Below, piece by piece: positions 1 through 7,122 of a DNA stretch of 64,000 nucleotides (the stretch's first letter is position 1; every line of letters starts with the position of its first letter). Source of the DNA: Yeosuana marina (GTDB lineage: Bacteria > Bacteroidota > Bacteroidia > Flavobacteriales > Flavobacteriaceae); the NCBI RefSeq assembly GCF_011762485.1, contig NZ_JAAKGI010000046.1, forward strand, positions 686-64,685, in the 5' to 3' direction. A program made the translations under genes and the position numbers. Under the pieces are notes generated by a model. That model had not been told where the DNA came from. It searched no databases and saw only the letters and a list, made by a program, of their open reading frames with translations.

Positions 1-1
1 A

Positions 2-541
2 CATATCCATTTATATGTCAATCGCATTGATTTTAAAGGCGTGGCCTATAATGATAGCTTTATAGGTAAACGAAGTCAGCAGGCAGCAGAAAAAGTAGCG
101 GAACATATGGGATTGACTACGGTCAAGCAAATCCAATTTGAAAAGGAATTAAATCTAATAGAAATACGAATGGAGATTAAGCGTAGGCATGATCTGACCA
201 TGAAACAGTTCCAGCCGAAATCCTTTGATGCGTATGTAAAAGCGATGGAAGTCAATGGGGTCAAGGTCATTCCAACAATCAACAAACAAAACAAATTACA
301 GGGCTTTCGGTTTGAGTTCGATGGCCATAATCTTAAAGGGAGTGAAGTACATCGCAATATGTCAATGGGTAATATAGGAAAAGAGATGTCTGGGATTCAA
401 GGAAAAAGTATTTTAAAAGACAACAATGTAAGTATCAAACTAGCTGGTAAAGTGGTAGATCTCACGCCAAACGTAGCTTTAAAGATCACCAAGTTCATTA
501 TTAAAAGAGCCATTGATAAAGGGATGGACTTAGGATATTAA
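2..541 (+). CDS. Relaxase/mobilization protein, C-terminal part (cut by window edge)
   Basis: The reading frame is open to the left edge and gives 179 residues. Its first visible residues are HIHLYVNRIDF, which match the metal-binding HxH motif and following NR-D of relaxases, the enzymes that nick oriT and pilot a DNA strand during conjugative transfer. The catalytic tyrosine would lie upstream, outside the window. The remaining part is basic and continues to a normal stop, so this is the protein's true C-terminus. A GTG at 41 opens a shorter frame, but the motif before it shows that this is not the start. The gene lies 16 bases before a small coiled-coil membrane gene and on the same element as a tyrosine recombinase. 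The relaxase family is a confident call; the exact MOB class is not. Confidence 0.8.
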   Translation, partial: HIHLYVNRIDFKGVAYNDSFIGKRSQQAAEKVAEHMGLTTVKQIQFEKELNLIEIRMEIKRRHDLTMKQFQPKSFDAYVKAMEVNGVKVIPTINKQNKLQGFRFEFDGHNLKGSEVHRNMSMGNIGKEMSGIQGKSILKDNNVSIKLAGKVVDLTPNVALKITKFIIKRAIDKGMDLGY

Positions 542-557
542 CTTAAACATAACAATC

Positions 558-863
558 ATGACAAAACTGGAAGAACTAACAGCCTTAATGGTTAATGAAA
601 TCAATGATTTTAAAAATGGTGTTGAGAAACTAGAGAACATTAATGACCAATTAAAAGACACCAAAATTAAGATGGATGTATCGGAATACAAATCCATTAT
701 TGAAGCACATCAAAAACAAATGGCCATACACAAAAACATGATAGAAGGTTTTGAAAGACGCTTTAATGATAAAATAAATCAAGCTAAAATTTATCCTACT
801 TGGGCGGTTGTGGTGTTTATATTATCCTTATTACTATCTTTTGGATTAGTCTTGTTTGTTTAG
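558..863 (+). CDS. Small coiled-coil protein with C-terminal membrane anchor, relaxase-associated
   Basis: This 101-residue protein is rich in Lys, Glu, Asn and Asp and probably forms a coiled coil over residues 1-75. A single hydrophobic segment at about 80-101 would anchor its C-terminus in the inner membrane. It starts 16 bases after the relaxase stop, so the two are probably co-transcribed. Short proteins of this shape often follow relaxase genes on Bacteroidota mobile elements (the family may be DUF6730, from memory and unverified). A role in DNA transfer or relaxosome anchoring is inferred from position only. After its stop, 864-1047 holds no gene, only a short palindrome GGACTAAGTCC at 993-1003 that could form a small hairpin between this gene and the convergent integrase. 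Confidence 0.65.
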   Translation: MTKLEELTALMVNEINDFKNGVEKLENINDQLKDTKIKMDVSEYKSIIEAHQKQMAIHKNMIEGFERRFNDKINQAKIYPTWAVVVFILSLLLSFGLVLFV

Positions 864-1047
864 GTTGGTATTGCAATCAAATGTTAATTTAGGTCAATTT
901 AATTTAATTGTTTTAACCTAAAGTTATAAAAAGAGAGTCGACATAATTGTCAGTATTTAGGGTCATTATAGAAAATTGGTATTTAAAATGAGGGACTAAG
1001 TCCTTCAATCAGAATTTGATTTACCTCTAATGTGTTACTATAATAGC

Positions 1048-2298
1048 TTAATGTTTTTTTGATTTAGTTTTGTTAATACTAGTTTGAGCTTCCAATTTTT
1101 CTTTTAAAATTTTCATATCATCACTTACTTTTCTATCAACAATTTTAGCATAATGCTGAGTTGTTCTTAAGGATTTGTGACCTAACATTTTACTTACTGA
1201 TTCTATTGGTACTCCATTAGTTAGTGTTATTGTTGTAGCAAATGTATGTCTAGCTAAATGTGTAGTTAAAGGTTTTGAGATTCCACATAGTGTAGCAATT
1301 TCCTTTAAAAAAGCATTAGATTTTTGGTTGCTAAACACAGGAATTAAACAATCAGAATTCATAGCGTCTGGATGGTATGCGTATTTATTTAAAATTTCTT
1401 GAGCCACAGGTAGAAGAGGTATGCTACTACGAGTATTAGTTTTTGTTCGTTTAATATTTATCCATAAACCTCCGTCTATTCCTGTTGTAATATCATTTTT
1501 AGAAAGTTTTTTAACATCAGAATAAGCAAGTCCCGTGTAACAAGAAAAAATGAACATATCTCTTACAATTTTTAGCCGATCAAAATAAAGCTCTTTTGTA
1601 TAAAGCAAGGATACCTCTTCAGAAGTCAAAAATTCACGCTCTACGGCTTCGAATTTAACTTTGTAATTATAAAAAGGATCTTTATCCATCCATTGATTAG
1701 CTAAAGCAATCCGAATAATTTTTTTAAAATTATTAATATACTTTAATGCTGAGTTGTGATTGCACATTCTAACGGTTTTCAAAAAGAATTCAAATTTGGT
1801 GACAAAACGATAGTCAATGTCTCTGAGTTTATAATCTTCTAAACTATATTCCTCTTCAATAAATTGTTTTACATGATCATAACATGTCCAATATCGCTTT
1901 GCTGTGCTTACAGAAATGTCTTTACCAGCCAATAAGTCTGTCCTTTCGTTATGTTCTTTAAAAATTTCAAGTATGAATCTTACTTTCTTTCCACCTCCTT
2001 TTAAAAGGGTTAACATTGAAGTTGAGGAGATACGTGCATCCTCGTCAATGAGCCTTTGGTGTATTTTATATAGTTTATGTTTAAGATTGTCGATGTGATT
2101 ATTAATTTCTACAGAATCTCGATTTGTACCCATCACACGCTGAGTTTTTGGATTCCAAAATTTAGATTCTAACCTTCTGCTAATACTATATTCTACACGT
2201 TTATTGTTTACAGTTAACCGTAAGTAAATAGGGGCTAATCCTCTGTTGTTAATCTTTGAGTTTATTAGGTGAAAATGTATTGAAAAGTCTGTTTTCAT
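1048..2298 (-). CDS. Tyrosine recombinase/integrase of the Bacteroidota mobile-element type
   Basis: The 416-residue protein has the three usual parts: an arm-type DNA-binding domain (about 1-90), a SAM-like core-binding domain (about 105-205) and a catalytic domain (about 215-400). Visible catalytic residues are Lys286, the HLARH block with His347 and Arg350, His374 in LGHKS and the nucleophile Tyr383 in QHYAK. The first catalytic arginine, normally in a TGLR block, is replaced by Ala258 in TGLAYSD. Loss of this arginine is known in Bacteroidota integrases such as IntDOT of CTnDOT, so the enzyme need not be dead. The gene reads away from ssrA, with its start 262 bases from the tmRNA 3' end, as expected for an integrase next to its attachment site. 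It would insert and excise the element carrying the relaxase. Confidence 0.9.
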   Translation of the reverse strand: MKTDFSIHFHLINSKINNRGLAPIYLRLTVNNKRVEYSISRRLESKFWNPKTQRVMGTNRDSVEINNHIDNLKHKLYKIHQRLIDEDARISSTSMLTLLKGGGKKVRFILEIFKEHNERTDLLAGKDISVSTAKRYWTCYDHVKQFIEEEYSLEDYKLRDIDYRFVTKFEFFLKTVRMCNHNSALKYINNFKKIIRIALANQWMDKDPFYNYKVKFEAVEREFLTSEEVSLLYTKELYFDRLKIVRDMFIFSCYTGLAYSDVKKLSKNDITTGIDGGLWINIKRTKTNTRSSIPLLPVAQEILNKYAYHPDAMNSDCLIPVFSNQKSNAFLKEIATLCGISKPLTTHLARHTFATTITLTNGVPIESVSKMLGHKSLRTTQHYAKIVDRKVSDDMKILKEKLEAQTSINKTKSKKH

Positions 2299-2313
2299 AA
2301 TATTATAAATTTT

Positions 2314-2420
2314 AGGTCTCGCTAAAGCTCTAAAAAGGTATGAAAATAATAATTAAAAACCTAACATCATAATTTCATAAACTATTGAAAATCAGTAAAA
2401 TATTGCACTTAGCGAGACCT
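2314..2420. repeat. Perfect 12-bp inverted repeat upstream of the integrase gene
   Basis: AGGTCTCGCTAA at 2314-2325 is repeated exactly in inverted orientation at 2409-2420, 83 bases apart. The first copy begins 16 bases before the integrase start codon. A partial copy, GGTCTCG, occurs at 2452-2458. Such spaced repeats suit arm-type sites for the integrase N-terminal domain or an operator controlling the integrase; which one cannot be told from the sequence. Confidence 0.6.
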
Positions 2421-2501
2421 ATTTACAAAATTCAAAAGGGGTCACCGAATTGGTCTCGATTGAAGGGGTTTTAATTGATATTAATTGAAATCAAATAAAA
2501 T

Positions 2502-2537
2502 GAAAAACCCTGTAAATCATATATTTACAGGATTTTT
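2502..2537 (-). terminator. Intrinsic terminator of ssrA (hairpin usable in both directions)
   Basis: CCTGTAAAT (2509-2517) and ATTTACAGG (2523-2531) form a perfect 9-bp stem with a five-base loop. On the minus strand it is followed by GTTTTTC, and on the plus strand by ATTTTT. It lies 30 bases beyond the mature 3' end of the tmRNA, the expected place for its terminator. Confidence 0.75.
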
Positions 2538-2560
2538 GATGAGTTTTGATACTCAAATAG

Positions 2561-2952
2561 TGGAGTCGGAGAGAATCGAACTCTCGTCCAAACAAGTAAC
2601 CAAAGGGCTTTCTACACGTTTATTCTTTTCTTAGGTTTTCGATTATAAGCTGGTTAAAGACAACCTACTTATAACTTAGCTTCTTTAGTTTCAAAAGTAA
2701 ATCAAAGCACTTTACTTTCTATATCGACATTTACGATGCCTCAAAATAGAACGCCGTCAATCAAGGCTTTCTGGAGACATAAAGCTTGCACACCTTGTGT
2801 GCCTAGGCTAATCTTACTAAAATTCAGATTAAGCAGCTAAAGCGTAGTTATTCTCGCCGTTTAAAGTTTGACCTAGCCTTTTACGTGTCTCAAAGTCATT
2901 ACACGACGTGCTTACCGTTCAATTAATCTCGCTGTCAAAACCAGTCGACCCC
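2561..2952 (-). ncRNA. ssrA: Transfer-messenger RNA (tmRNA)
   Basis: The RNA rescues ribosomes stalled on broken messages and tags the unfinished peptide for degradation. Read on the minus strand, the 5' end GGGGTCGACTGG (2952-2941) pairs with the 3' end CGACTCC (2568-2562), giving a 7-bp acceptor stem with one G-U pair. The 3' end also has the TTCGAT T-arm sequence typical of tmRNA. The discriminator is A2561; CCA is not encoded and would be added afterwards. The tag frame runs from 2858 to a TAA at 2831-2829 and encodes GENNYALAA, preceded by the alanine carried by the tmRNA itself. This is the usual flavobacterial tag. The length of 392 nt is normal. An integrase gene next to its 3' end marks it as a probable integration target. 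Confidence 0.95.
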
Positions 2953-2954
2953 AT

Positions 2955-2982
2955 TTATACCTGCGAAGGCAGGAATCTTATT
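2955..2982. repeat. Dispersed hairpin repeat, copy 1
   Basis: The core CCTGCGAAGGCAGG at 2960-2973 is a 5-bp palindrome with a four-base loop, followed by AATCTTA. Related copies in the same orientation lie at 8852-8873 and 62224-62245. This copy begins within a few bases of the 5' end of ssrA, so it would be in the tmRNA precursor leader if the promoter at 3116-3149 is right. Confidence 0.6.
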
Positions 2983-3004
2983 AATTGAAAAATAATTTAA
3001 ATAA

Positions 3005-3114
3005 TAGCGTTACCCACTTTAGCTTTTAATGGCAAAAGTGCGTCAGGCTTTCTGCTATATCTTTTTTGCTTTTAATGCCAAAAAAGGATACCGCTTCAAT
3101 CCTTAACGCGGGAT
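3005..3114. repeat. Mosaic intergenic repeat of flavobacterial type, copy A
   Basis: The block starts with AGCGTTACCC, contains CTGCTATATCTTTTTTG, and ends with CTTCAATCCTTAACGCG. The same elements occur at 49035-49162 and, in reverse orientation, at 6935-7112. They are non-coding, confined to gaps between genes, and much richer in GC than the surroundings. Sequences like this are scattered through many Flavobacteriaceae genomes; their function is unknown. Confidence 0.6.
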
Positions 3115-3115
3115 G

Positions 3116-3149
3116 CAAAGGTATCAAAAAGTTTGTATAACCATTCAAA
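3116..3149 (-). promoter_or_regulatory. Candidate promoter for ssrA
   Basis: On the minus strand TACCTTTG (plus 3123-3116) fits the Bacteroidota -7 element TANNTTTG. A TTTG (plus 3149-3146) lies 22 bases upstream, slightly wider than the preferred 19-20. Transcription from here would put a leader of about 155 bases, containing both repeats, before the mature tmRNA. Confidence 0.45.
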
Positions 3150-3163
3150 TCCTCTTACATTAG
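3132..3163 (+). promoter_or_regulatory. Candidate promoter for the saccharopine-dehydrogenase-like gene
   Basis: TTTG at 3132-3135 is followed after 20 bases by TACATTAG (3156-3163), one base off the TANNTTTG consensus. The coding start is at 3227. It overlaps the candidate ssrA promoter on the other strand, so the two would be divergent. Confidence 0.35.
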
Positions 3164-3226
3164 TGCAAAATTTATACCAAAAACTACAATGTCAGTTTTT
3201 AAAATTGATAATTAAAATATAACTAT

Positions 3227-4438
3227 ATGAGTATCAAATTTGCCATCATAAAAGAACGTAAAAGCCCGCCAGATCGTCGTGTCGTGTTTTCTCCATCAGA
3301 ATTAGAGGAAGCAAAACAACAATTTCCAGAAGCTATTTTTAAAGTAGAAGCGTCAGACGTTAGAGTTTTTCAAGACAAAGCCTATAAAAAAGCTGGTTTT
3401 GATGTTGTAACAGATGTCTCAGATTGCGATGTGCTTATAGGTGTAAAGGAAGTACCAATAGAAAATTTGATACCCAATAAAAAATATTTTTTCTTCTCAC
3501 ATACTATCAAAAAACAGCACTATAATAGAAAATTACTTAAGGCCGTCTTAGAAAAGAACATTGAATTATATGACCATGAAACCATCGTAAATGAAAAAGG
3601 ATTTCGTTTAATAGGTTTTGGACGTTACGCAGGAATTGTAGGAACTTATAACGGTTTCAGAGCTTGGGGTTTAAAGTTTAATTCTTGGAATTTACCAAAG
3701 GCCGAAACCTTACACGATCAAAAAAAACTGATAGATGTTTTAAATACCCTAGAGGTGCCAAATATTAAAATCCTTTTAACAGGAAGTGGTAAAGTAGCTA
3801 ATGGTGCACAAGAAATGTTAGATGCCATGTCTATTAAAAATGTATCTGTAAAAGCTTATTTAAGTGAAACTTTTAATGAACCTGTTTATTGTAAAATTGA
3901 TGTGTTAGATTATAACAAACGCAAAGATGGACAAGTGAAAGATATGTTTGATTTCTTTGATAATCCAAAAGAGTATGACTCTAATTTTATGCGTTTTGCT
4001 AAAGTAACCGATTTTTATATTGCAGGCCATTTTTATGGCGACGGCGCACCCTATTTATATACCAGAGCCGATGTAAAATCACCAGATTTTAATATTAAAG
4101 TCGTAGCCGATATAAGTTGTGATGTCGATGGTCCCGTAGCAACAACATTGCGTGCTTCAACCATTGCAGAGCCTATTTATGGTTACGACCCACAAACAGA
4201 AACTGAAACAGATTATAAAAAAGAGAATGCTGTTGCTGTCATGGCGGTAGATAATTTGCCATGCGAACTACCAAAAGATGCCAGCGAAGGCTTTGGAGAT
4301 ATGTTTTTGCAACATGTTATTCCCGCTTTTTTTAATAATGATAAAGATGGTATTTTGGCAAGGGCCAAAATAACTGATAAGGGTAAACTCACTGAACGGT
4401 TTGCTTATTTACAGGATTTTGTTGAAGGAAATGATTAG
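3227..4438 (+). CDS. Saccharopine dehydrogenase-like NAD(P)-dependent oxidoreductase
   Basis: The 403-residue protein has the two-domain fold shared by alanine dehydrogenase, transhydrogenase and lysine-forming saccharopine dehydrogenase. The N-terminal domain has the KERKSPPDRRVVFSP start and FFSHTIKKQ (about 89-97), which matches the active-site SH-K-Q region of saccharopine dehydrogenases. A Rossmann segment ILLTGSGKVANGAQ (about 182-195) would bind NAD(P). No diaminopimelate or lysine gene lies nearby, so the substrate is open; many flavobacteria carry this gene without a known pathway. The ATG start follows an A-rich region without a Shine-Dalgarno sequence. The family call is firm; the exact reaction is not. 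Confidence 0.8.
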   Translation: MSIKFAIIKERKSPPDRRVVFSPSELEEAKQQFPEAIFKVEASDVRVFQDKAYKKAGFDVVTDVSDCDVLIGVKEVPIENLIPNKKYFFFSHTIKKQHYNRKLLKAVLEKNIELYDHETIVNEKGFRLIGFGRYAGIVGTYNGFRAWGLKFNSWNLPKAETLHDQKKLIDVLNTLEVPNIKILLTGSGKVANGAQEMLDAMSIKNVSVKAYLSETFNEPVYCKIDVLDYNKRKDGQVKDMFDFFDNPKEYDSNFMRFAKVTDFYIAGHFYGDGAPYLYTRADVKSPDFNIKVVADISCDVDGPVATTLRASTIAEPIYGYDPQTETETDYKKENAVAVMAVDNLPCELPKDASEGFGDMFLQHVIPAFFNNDKDGILARAKITDKGKLTERFAYLQDFVEGND

Positions 4439-4476
4439 CTTGCACCCATCTATTTTCTTAAATTTAAACTTATTTA

Positions 4477-5262
4477 ATGACTAAAACTGCTTTAATAACA
4501 GGAGCTGCCTCAGGCTTAGGTTATGAATTATCATTACTATTAGCCAATGATAATTATAATTTAATATTAATAGATGTTGATGCTGAAAAACTAAAAGAGG
4601 TTAAGGCAGAAATAATAGAAACATACAAATGTAAGGTTGATGTTCTTGTAAAAGATTTAAGTAAACCTAATGTGGCGGTTGAAATAGTAGAAGCTATTAA
4701 TGATGTGCCTATTGATATTTTGGTTAACAATGCAGGGTTCGGTTTGTTTGGATCGTTCAATAATACAGAATGGGAACGCGAGTTAGATATGATACATGTG
4801 CATGTTATTACAAGTACCCATTTAACTAAACTGTTATTAGATGGTATGATAAATAGAAGGTCTGGTAAAATTCTTAACATCTCATCTTTAGCTGCGTTTC
4901 AACCAGGTCCTTTAATGTCTATATATTATGCTTCAAAATCCTATTTGTTATCATTTTCTGAAGCCATAGCTAATGAGCTTAAAGGAACCGGTGTTACCGT
5001 TACTGTATTATGTCCTGGGCCAACAAAAACATCGTTTCAAGAGGTTGTTTCAGAAAGTGCTTCAGATAATAAGATAGATTTTAATATGGCATGTCCTTCT
5101 GAAGTTGCGCTCTATGGTTATAATGCTATGCAAAAAGGCAAAATAGTAGCCATTCCAGGGTTGATTAATAAATTCCTTGCATCGTTACATCGATTTGTTT
5201 CAAGAAGTATGGCGACTAAAATTATCAGGAATATTCAGGAAAAAAACAGGAAAATCGACTAG
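4477..5262 (+). CDS. SDR-family short-chain dehydrogenase
   Basis: This 261-residue protein is a classical short-chain dehydrogenase/reductase. It shows the cofactor motif TGAASGLG (8-15), NNAG (84-87), the catalytic serine in ISS (136-137) and the YxxxK pair Tyr150/Lys154. Asp33 after the second strand suggests NAD(H) rather than NADP(H). The C-terminal basic stretch may touch the membrane; close relatives are often annotated as acyl- or ketoacyl-type reductases, but the substrate cannot be read from the sequence. It lies 38 bases after the previous gene and may be co-transcribed with it. Confidence 0.85.
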   Translation: MTKTALITGAASGLGYELSLLLANDNYNLILIDVDAEKLKEVKAEIIETYKCKVDVLVKDLSKPNVAVEIVEAINDVPIDILVNNAGFGLFGSFNNTEWERELDMIHVHVITSTHLTKLLLDGMINRRSGKILNISSLAAFQPGPLMSIYYASKSYLLSFSEAIANELKGTGVTVTVLCPGPTKTSFQEVVSESASDNKIDFNMACPSEVALYGYNAMQKGKIVAIPGLINKFLASLHRFVSRSMATKIIRNIQEKNRKID

Positions 5263-5417
5263 ATTTTGTAAAGCTTCACTATAATCATTTATTAAAAATT
5301 AAAGAATCAGTTTAGATAGCATAATTTCTTGAGTTATCTGACATATGTCATTTAATAATCGTTTGAAAATGATTAACTTATGAGCTAATAATATTATTAA
5401 CTTATAAGATAACTATC

Positions 5418-6164
5418 ATGAATTTGTTTTTAGTTTTTGCGGCCATTATTGTGTTGTTTCTGTTATCAGGGATACGCATAATTTTTGAATACAAACGAGC
5501 TTTAAAATTTAGGTTTGGTAAATATATTAAAATCATGCAACCAGGATTTAGATGGATTATTCCATTTGTTGAGACTATTCAAATAGTAGATATCAGAGTT
5601 ATTACCATAAATATAGTTTCTCAAGAAGTCATGACTGAAGATAATGTACCATGTAGTATTGATGGTGTGGTATTTTTTAAAGTAATTGATCCAGAAATGG
5701 CAGTATTGGAAGTTGAAGAATACCAATTTGCCATTACCCAATTATCACAAGCTGCTCTGCGCGATGTTTGTGGTAAGGTTGAATTGGACACAATTTTATC
5801 TAAACGAGAAGAAATGGGAAAAAACATTAAGAACATTGTAGAAGTAGAAACTAAGCAATGGGGTATTGATATAATTGATGTTAAGATTAAAGATATTCAA
5901 TTGCCAGAAAATATGAAACGTATGATGGCAAATCAAGCAGAGGCAGAGCGTTCAAGACGAGCCCGCATTATTTTAGCTTTAGCCGAAGAGCAAGCAGCTG
6001 GTAAACTATTAGAAGCAGGTAAGCTTATAGATCAATCGCCATCTGCCATTAAGTTAAGGTTATATCAAACCTTATCTAATATTGCCTCAGAAAAAAATTC
6101 AACCATACTATTTCCATTCCCTGAAGAAGTCTTACCTAGAGGTAACAAAAAAGATGACAAATAA
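5418..6164 (+). CDS. SPFH/Band 7 (slipin-type stomatin homologue) membrane protein
   Basis: The 248-residue protein has one N-terminal membrane segment (about 2-20) followed by an SPFH domain. Typical features are YKRALKFRFGKY, the PGFRWIIPF proline turn, and the conserved AQALRDV-like block, here SQAALRDVCGKVELDTILSKRE. A charged helical stretch, NQAEAERSRRARIILALAE, is typical of slipins. Such proteins form ring-like oligomers in the membrane and often act with an NfeD protein or protease; neither is encoded next to it. The 155-base upstream gap contains two copies of ATTAACTTAT but no clear promoter. Confidence 0.88.
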   Translation: MNLFLVFAAIIVLFLLSGIRIIFEYKRALKFRFGKYIKIMQPGFRWIIPFVETIQIVDIRVITINIVSQEVMTEDNVPCSIDGVVFFKVIDPEMAVLEVEEYQFAITQLSQAALRDVCGKVELDTILSKREEMGKNIKNIVEVETKQWGIDIIDVKIKDIQLPENMKRMMANQAEAERSRRARIILALAEEQAAGKLLEAGKLIDQSPSAIKLRLYQTLSNIASEKNSTILFPFPEEVLPRGNKKDDK

Positions 6165-6237
6165 TGTGGTTTTAATGAGTTTTATAAGTTGATATTTTGG
6201 CTATTGAAACAGCTATTAATGAAAAGATGTTTTTACG

Positions 6238-6616
6238 TTAGTTCTCATTTTTTAGTTTAAGTTCAAAAATTATAACGGTCAAAATCCCAAGAGTATAAGC
6301 AACTACATCCGAAATTTGAAATGTACTTCCAAGTATCAATTTTACGAGGTGGTTGTTTTGTAGATTAAACATTTCTAGAATATTTACTAATTGTAAAAAC
6401 TCAATTAAAAAAGCAAATGCTAAAACCAACATGGCAATTTTAAAATGATTGTTGGGTATAAAACTTTTAAAGAAGCAGTAAATAAGTATAACCACTAAAA
6501 AAATCTCCAAAGGTATGCCGAATAAAACCTTGCTTTAAATATATAGCTATTAATGCTTCGGTTATAAAAAGTACAATGGTAATAATTACATATGTTTTAT
6601 TAAACCGTAATTTCAT
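6238..6616 (-). pseudogene. DUF2809 family membrane protein, frameshifted
   Basis: The intact part (6238-6510) encodes 90 residues with membrane segments typical of the C-terminal two thirds of DUF2809 proteins. The missing N-terminus is encoded just upstream from an ATG at 6616 (MKLRFNKTYVIITIVLF), in another frame. The frames meet at a run of seven T on the minus strand (plus 6497-6503). With six T the product would read on as GDFLVVILIYCFF, giving one protein of about 125 residues, normal for the family. Either the gene is broken, or it undergoes slippage or phase variation at the run, or the sequence has an error here. Function of the family is unknown. Confidence 0.7.
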
Positions 6617-6620
6617 TGAT

Positions 6621-6926
6621 TTAAAATTTTGGAGAGAATATTATTGAAATAATCATATAGAGGTATAAGATTGCTATTGGGATATTCAAAAGCATGATCC
6701 CGCAAGTCTTAATAAGTTCAACTCTATTTTTGTTATCTATTATTATACCTATTAGATTAATAAAAAAAAGTAAACTATTTATTATAAAAGCTGTTATTAC
6801 AAAATATAAACCAACGGTTTTAATAGTGTTAGGATTACCAAAATATAGATAGATGGACAATAATGCCGTTCCTATTAAAAAGCTTAGTAAAGCGATTGTT
6901 TTTTCAAAAAATATTAAATCTTTCAT
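6621..6926 (-). CDS. Hypothetical four-helix membrane protein
   Basis: The 101-residue product is strongly hydrophobic, with segments at about 9-28, 38-60 and 73-97, so it is probably an inner-membrane protein with three or four helices. No domain is recognised. Its stop lies 4 bases before the ATG of the DUF2809 gene, suggesting a two-gene transcript. Nothing in the sequence indicates a function. Confidence 0.55.
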   Translation of the reverse strand: MKDLIFFEKTIALLSFLIGTALLSIYLYFGNPNTIKTVGLYFVITAFIINSLLFFINLIGIIIDNKNRVELIKTCGIMLLNIPIAILYLYMIISIIFSPKF

Positions 6927-6934
6927 GTATAGTT

Positions 6935-7112
6935 ATTTTGCGTTAGCGATTGAACGGTTCGACTGCACTCACCGCAGGCTAATTGTTTGAGCTCCCCGAC
7001 GCAGTAGGGAGCGAGTAGTGAAATATATATTCCCAATTTCATTAATTTTAAATAAAAGCTTTGAGTAAAGCGCAACCCCCAATTTTCTCGGGGGAAACGC
7101 CCACACCAACCA
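6935..7112. repeat. Mosaic intergenic repeat, copy B (reverse orientation)
   Basis: Read on the minus strand the block begins GGGCGTTTCCCCC, contains a CCCCC/GGGGG hairpin (7076-7080 with 7090-7094), then GCAGTCGAACCG, and ends with TTCAATCGCTAACGCA. These elements match copies A and C in order. It fills the gap between creD and the small membrane gene; the short open frame across it is not a gene. Confidence 0.6.
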
Positions 7113-7122
7113 ATTAATAGCA

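Larger units (their letters stand above)
2299..2560. other. Probable element-chromosome junction region between integrase and ssrA
   Basis: No gene is present. The stretch holds an inverted pair AGGTCTCGCTAA / TTAGCGAGACCT (2314-2325 and 2409-2420), a further GGTCTCG at 2452-2458, a direct repeat TTAATTGA (two copies, 2471-2488), and the ssrA terminator hairpin. An integrase gene starting beside the 3' end of a tmRNA gene is a classic layout for ssrA-targeted elements, so an att site probably lies at or near 2561-2600. The matching copy at the other end of the element is outside the window, so the exact core cannot be defined here. Confidence 0.55.

Noticed and set aside
1048..2298. Integrase judged inactive because the first catalytic arginine is alanine (Ala258)
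   Set aside because: Loss of this residue is known in active Bacteroidota integrases such as IntDOT, and the rest of the active site is intact.
1..2560. Phage origin for the left-hand element
   Set aside because: The relaxase motif HIHLYVNRID indicates conjugative mobilization, and no capsid, tail or lysis gene is visible.
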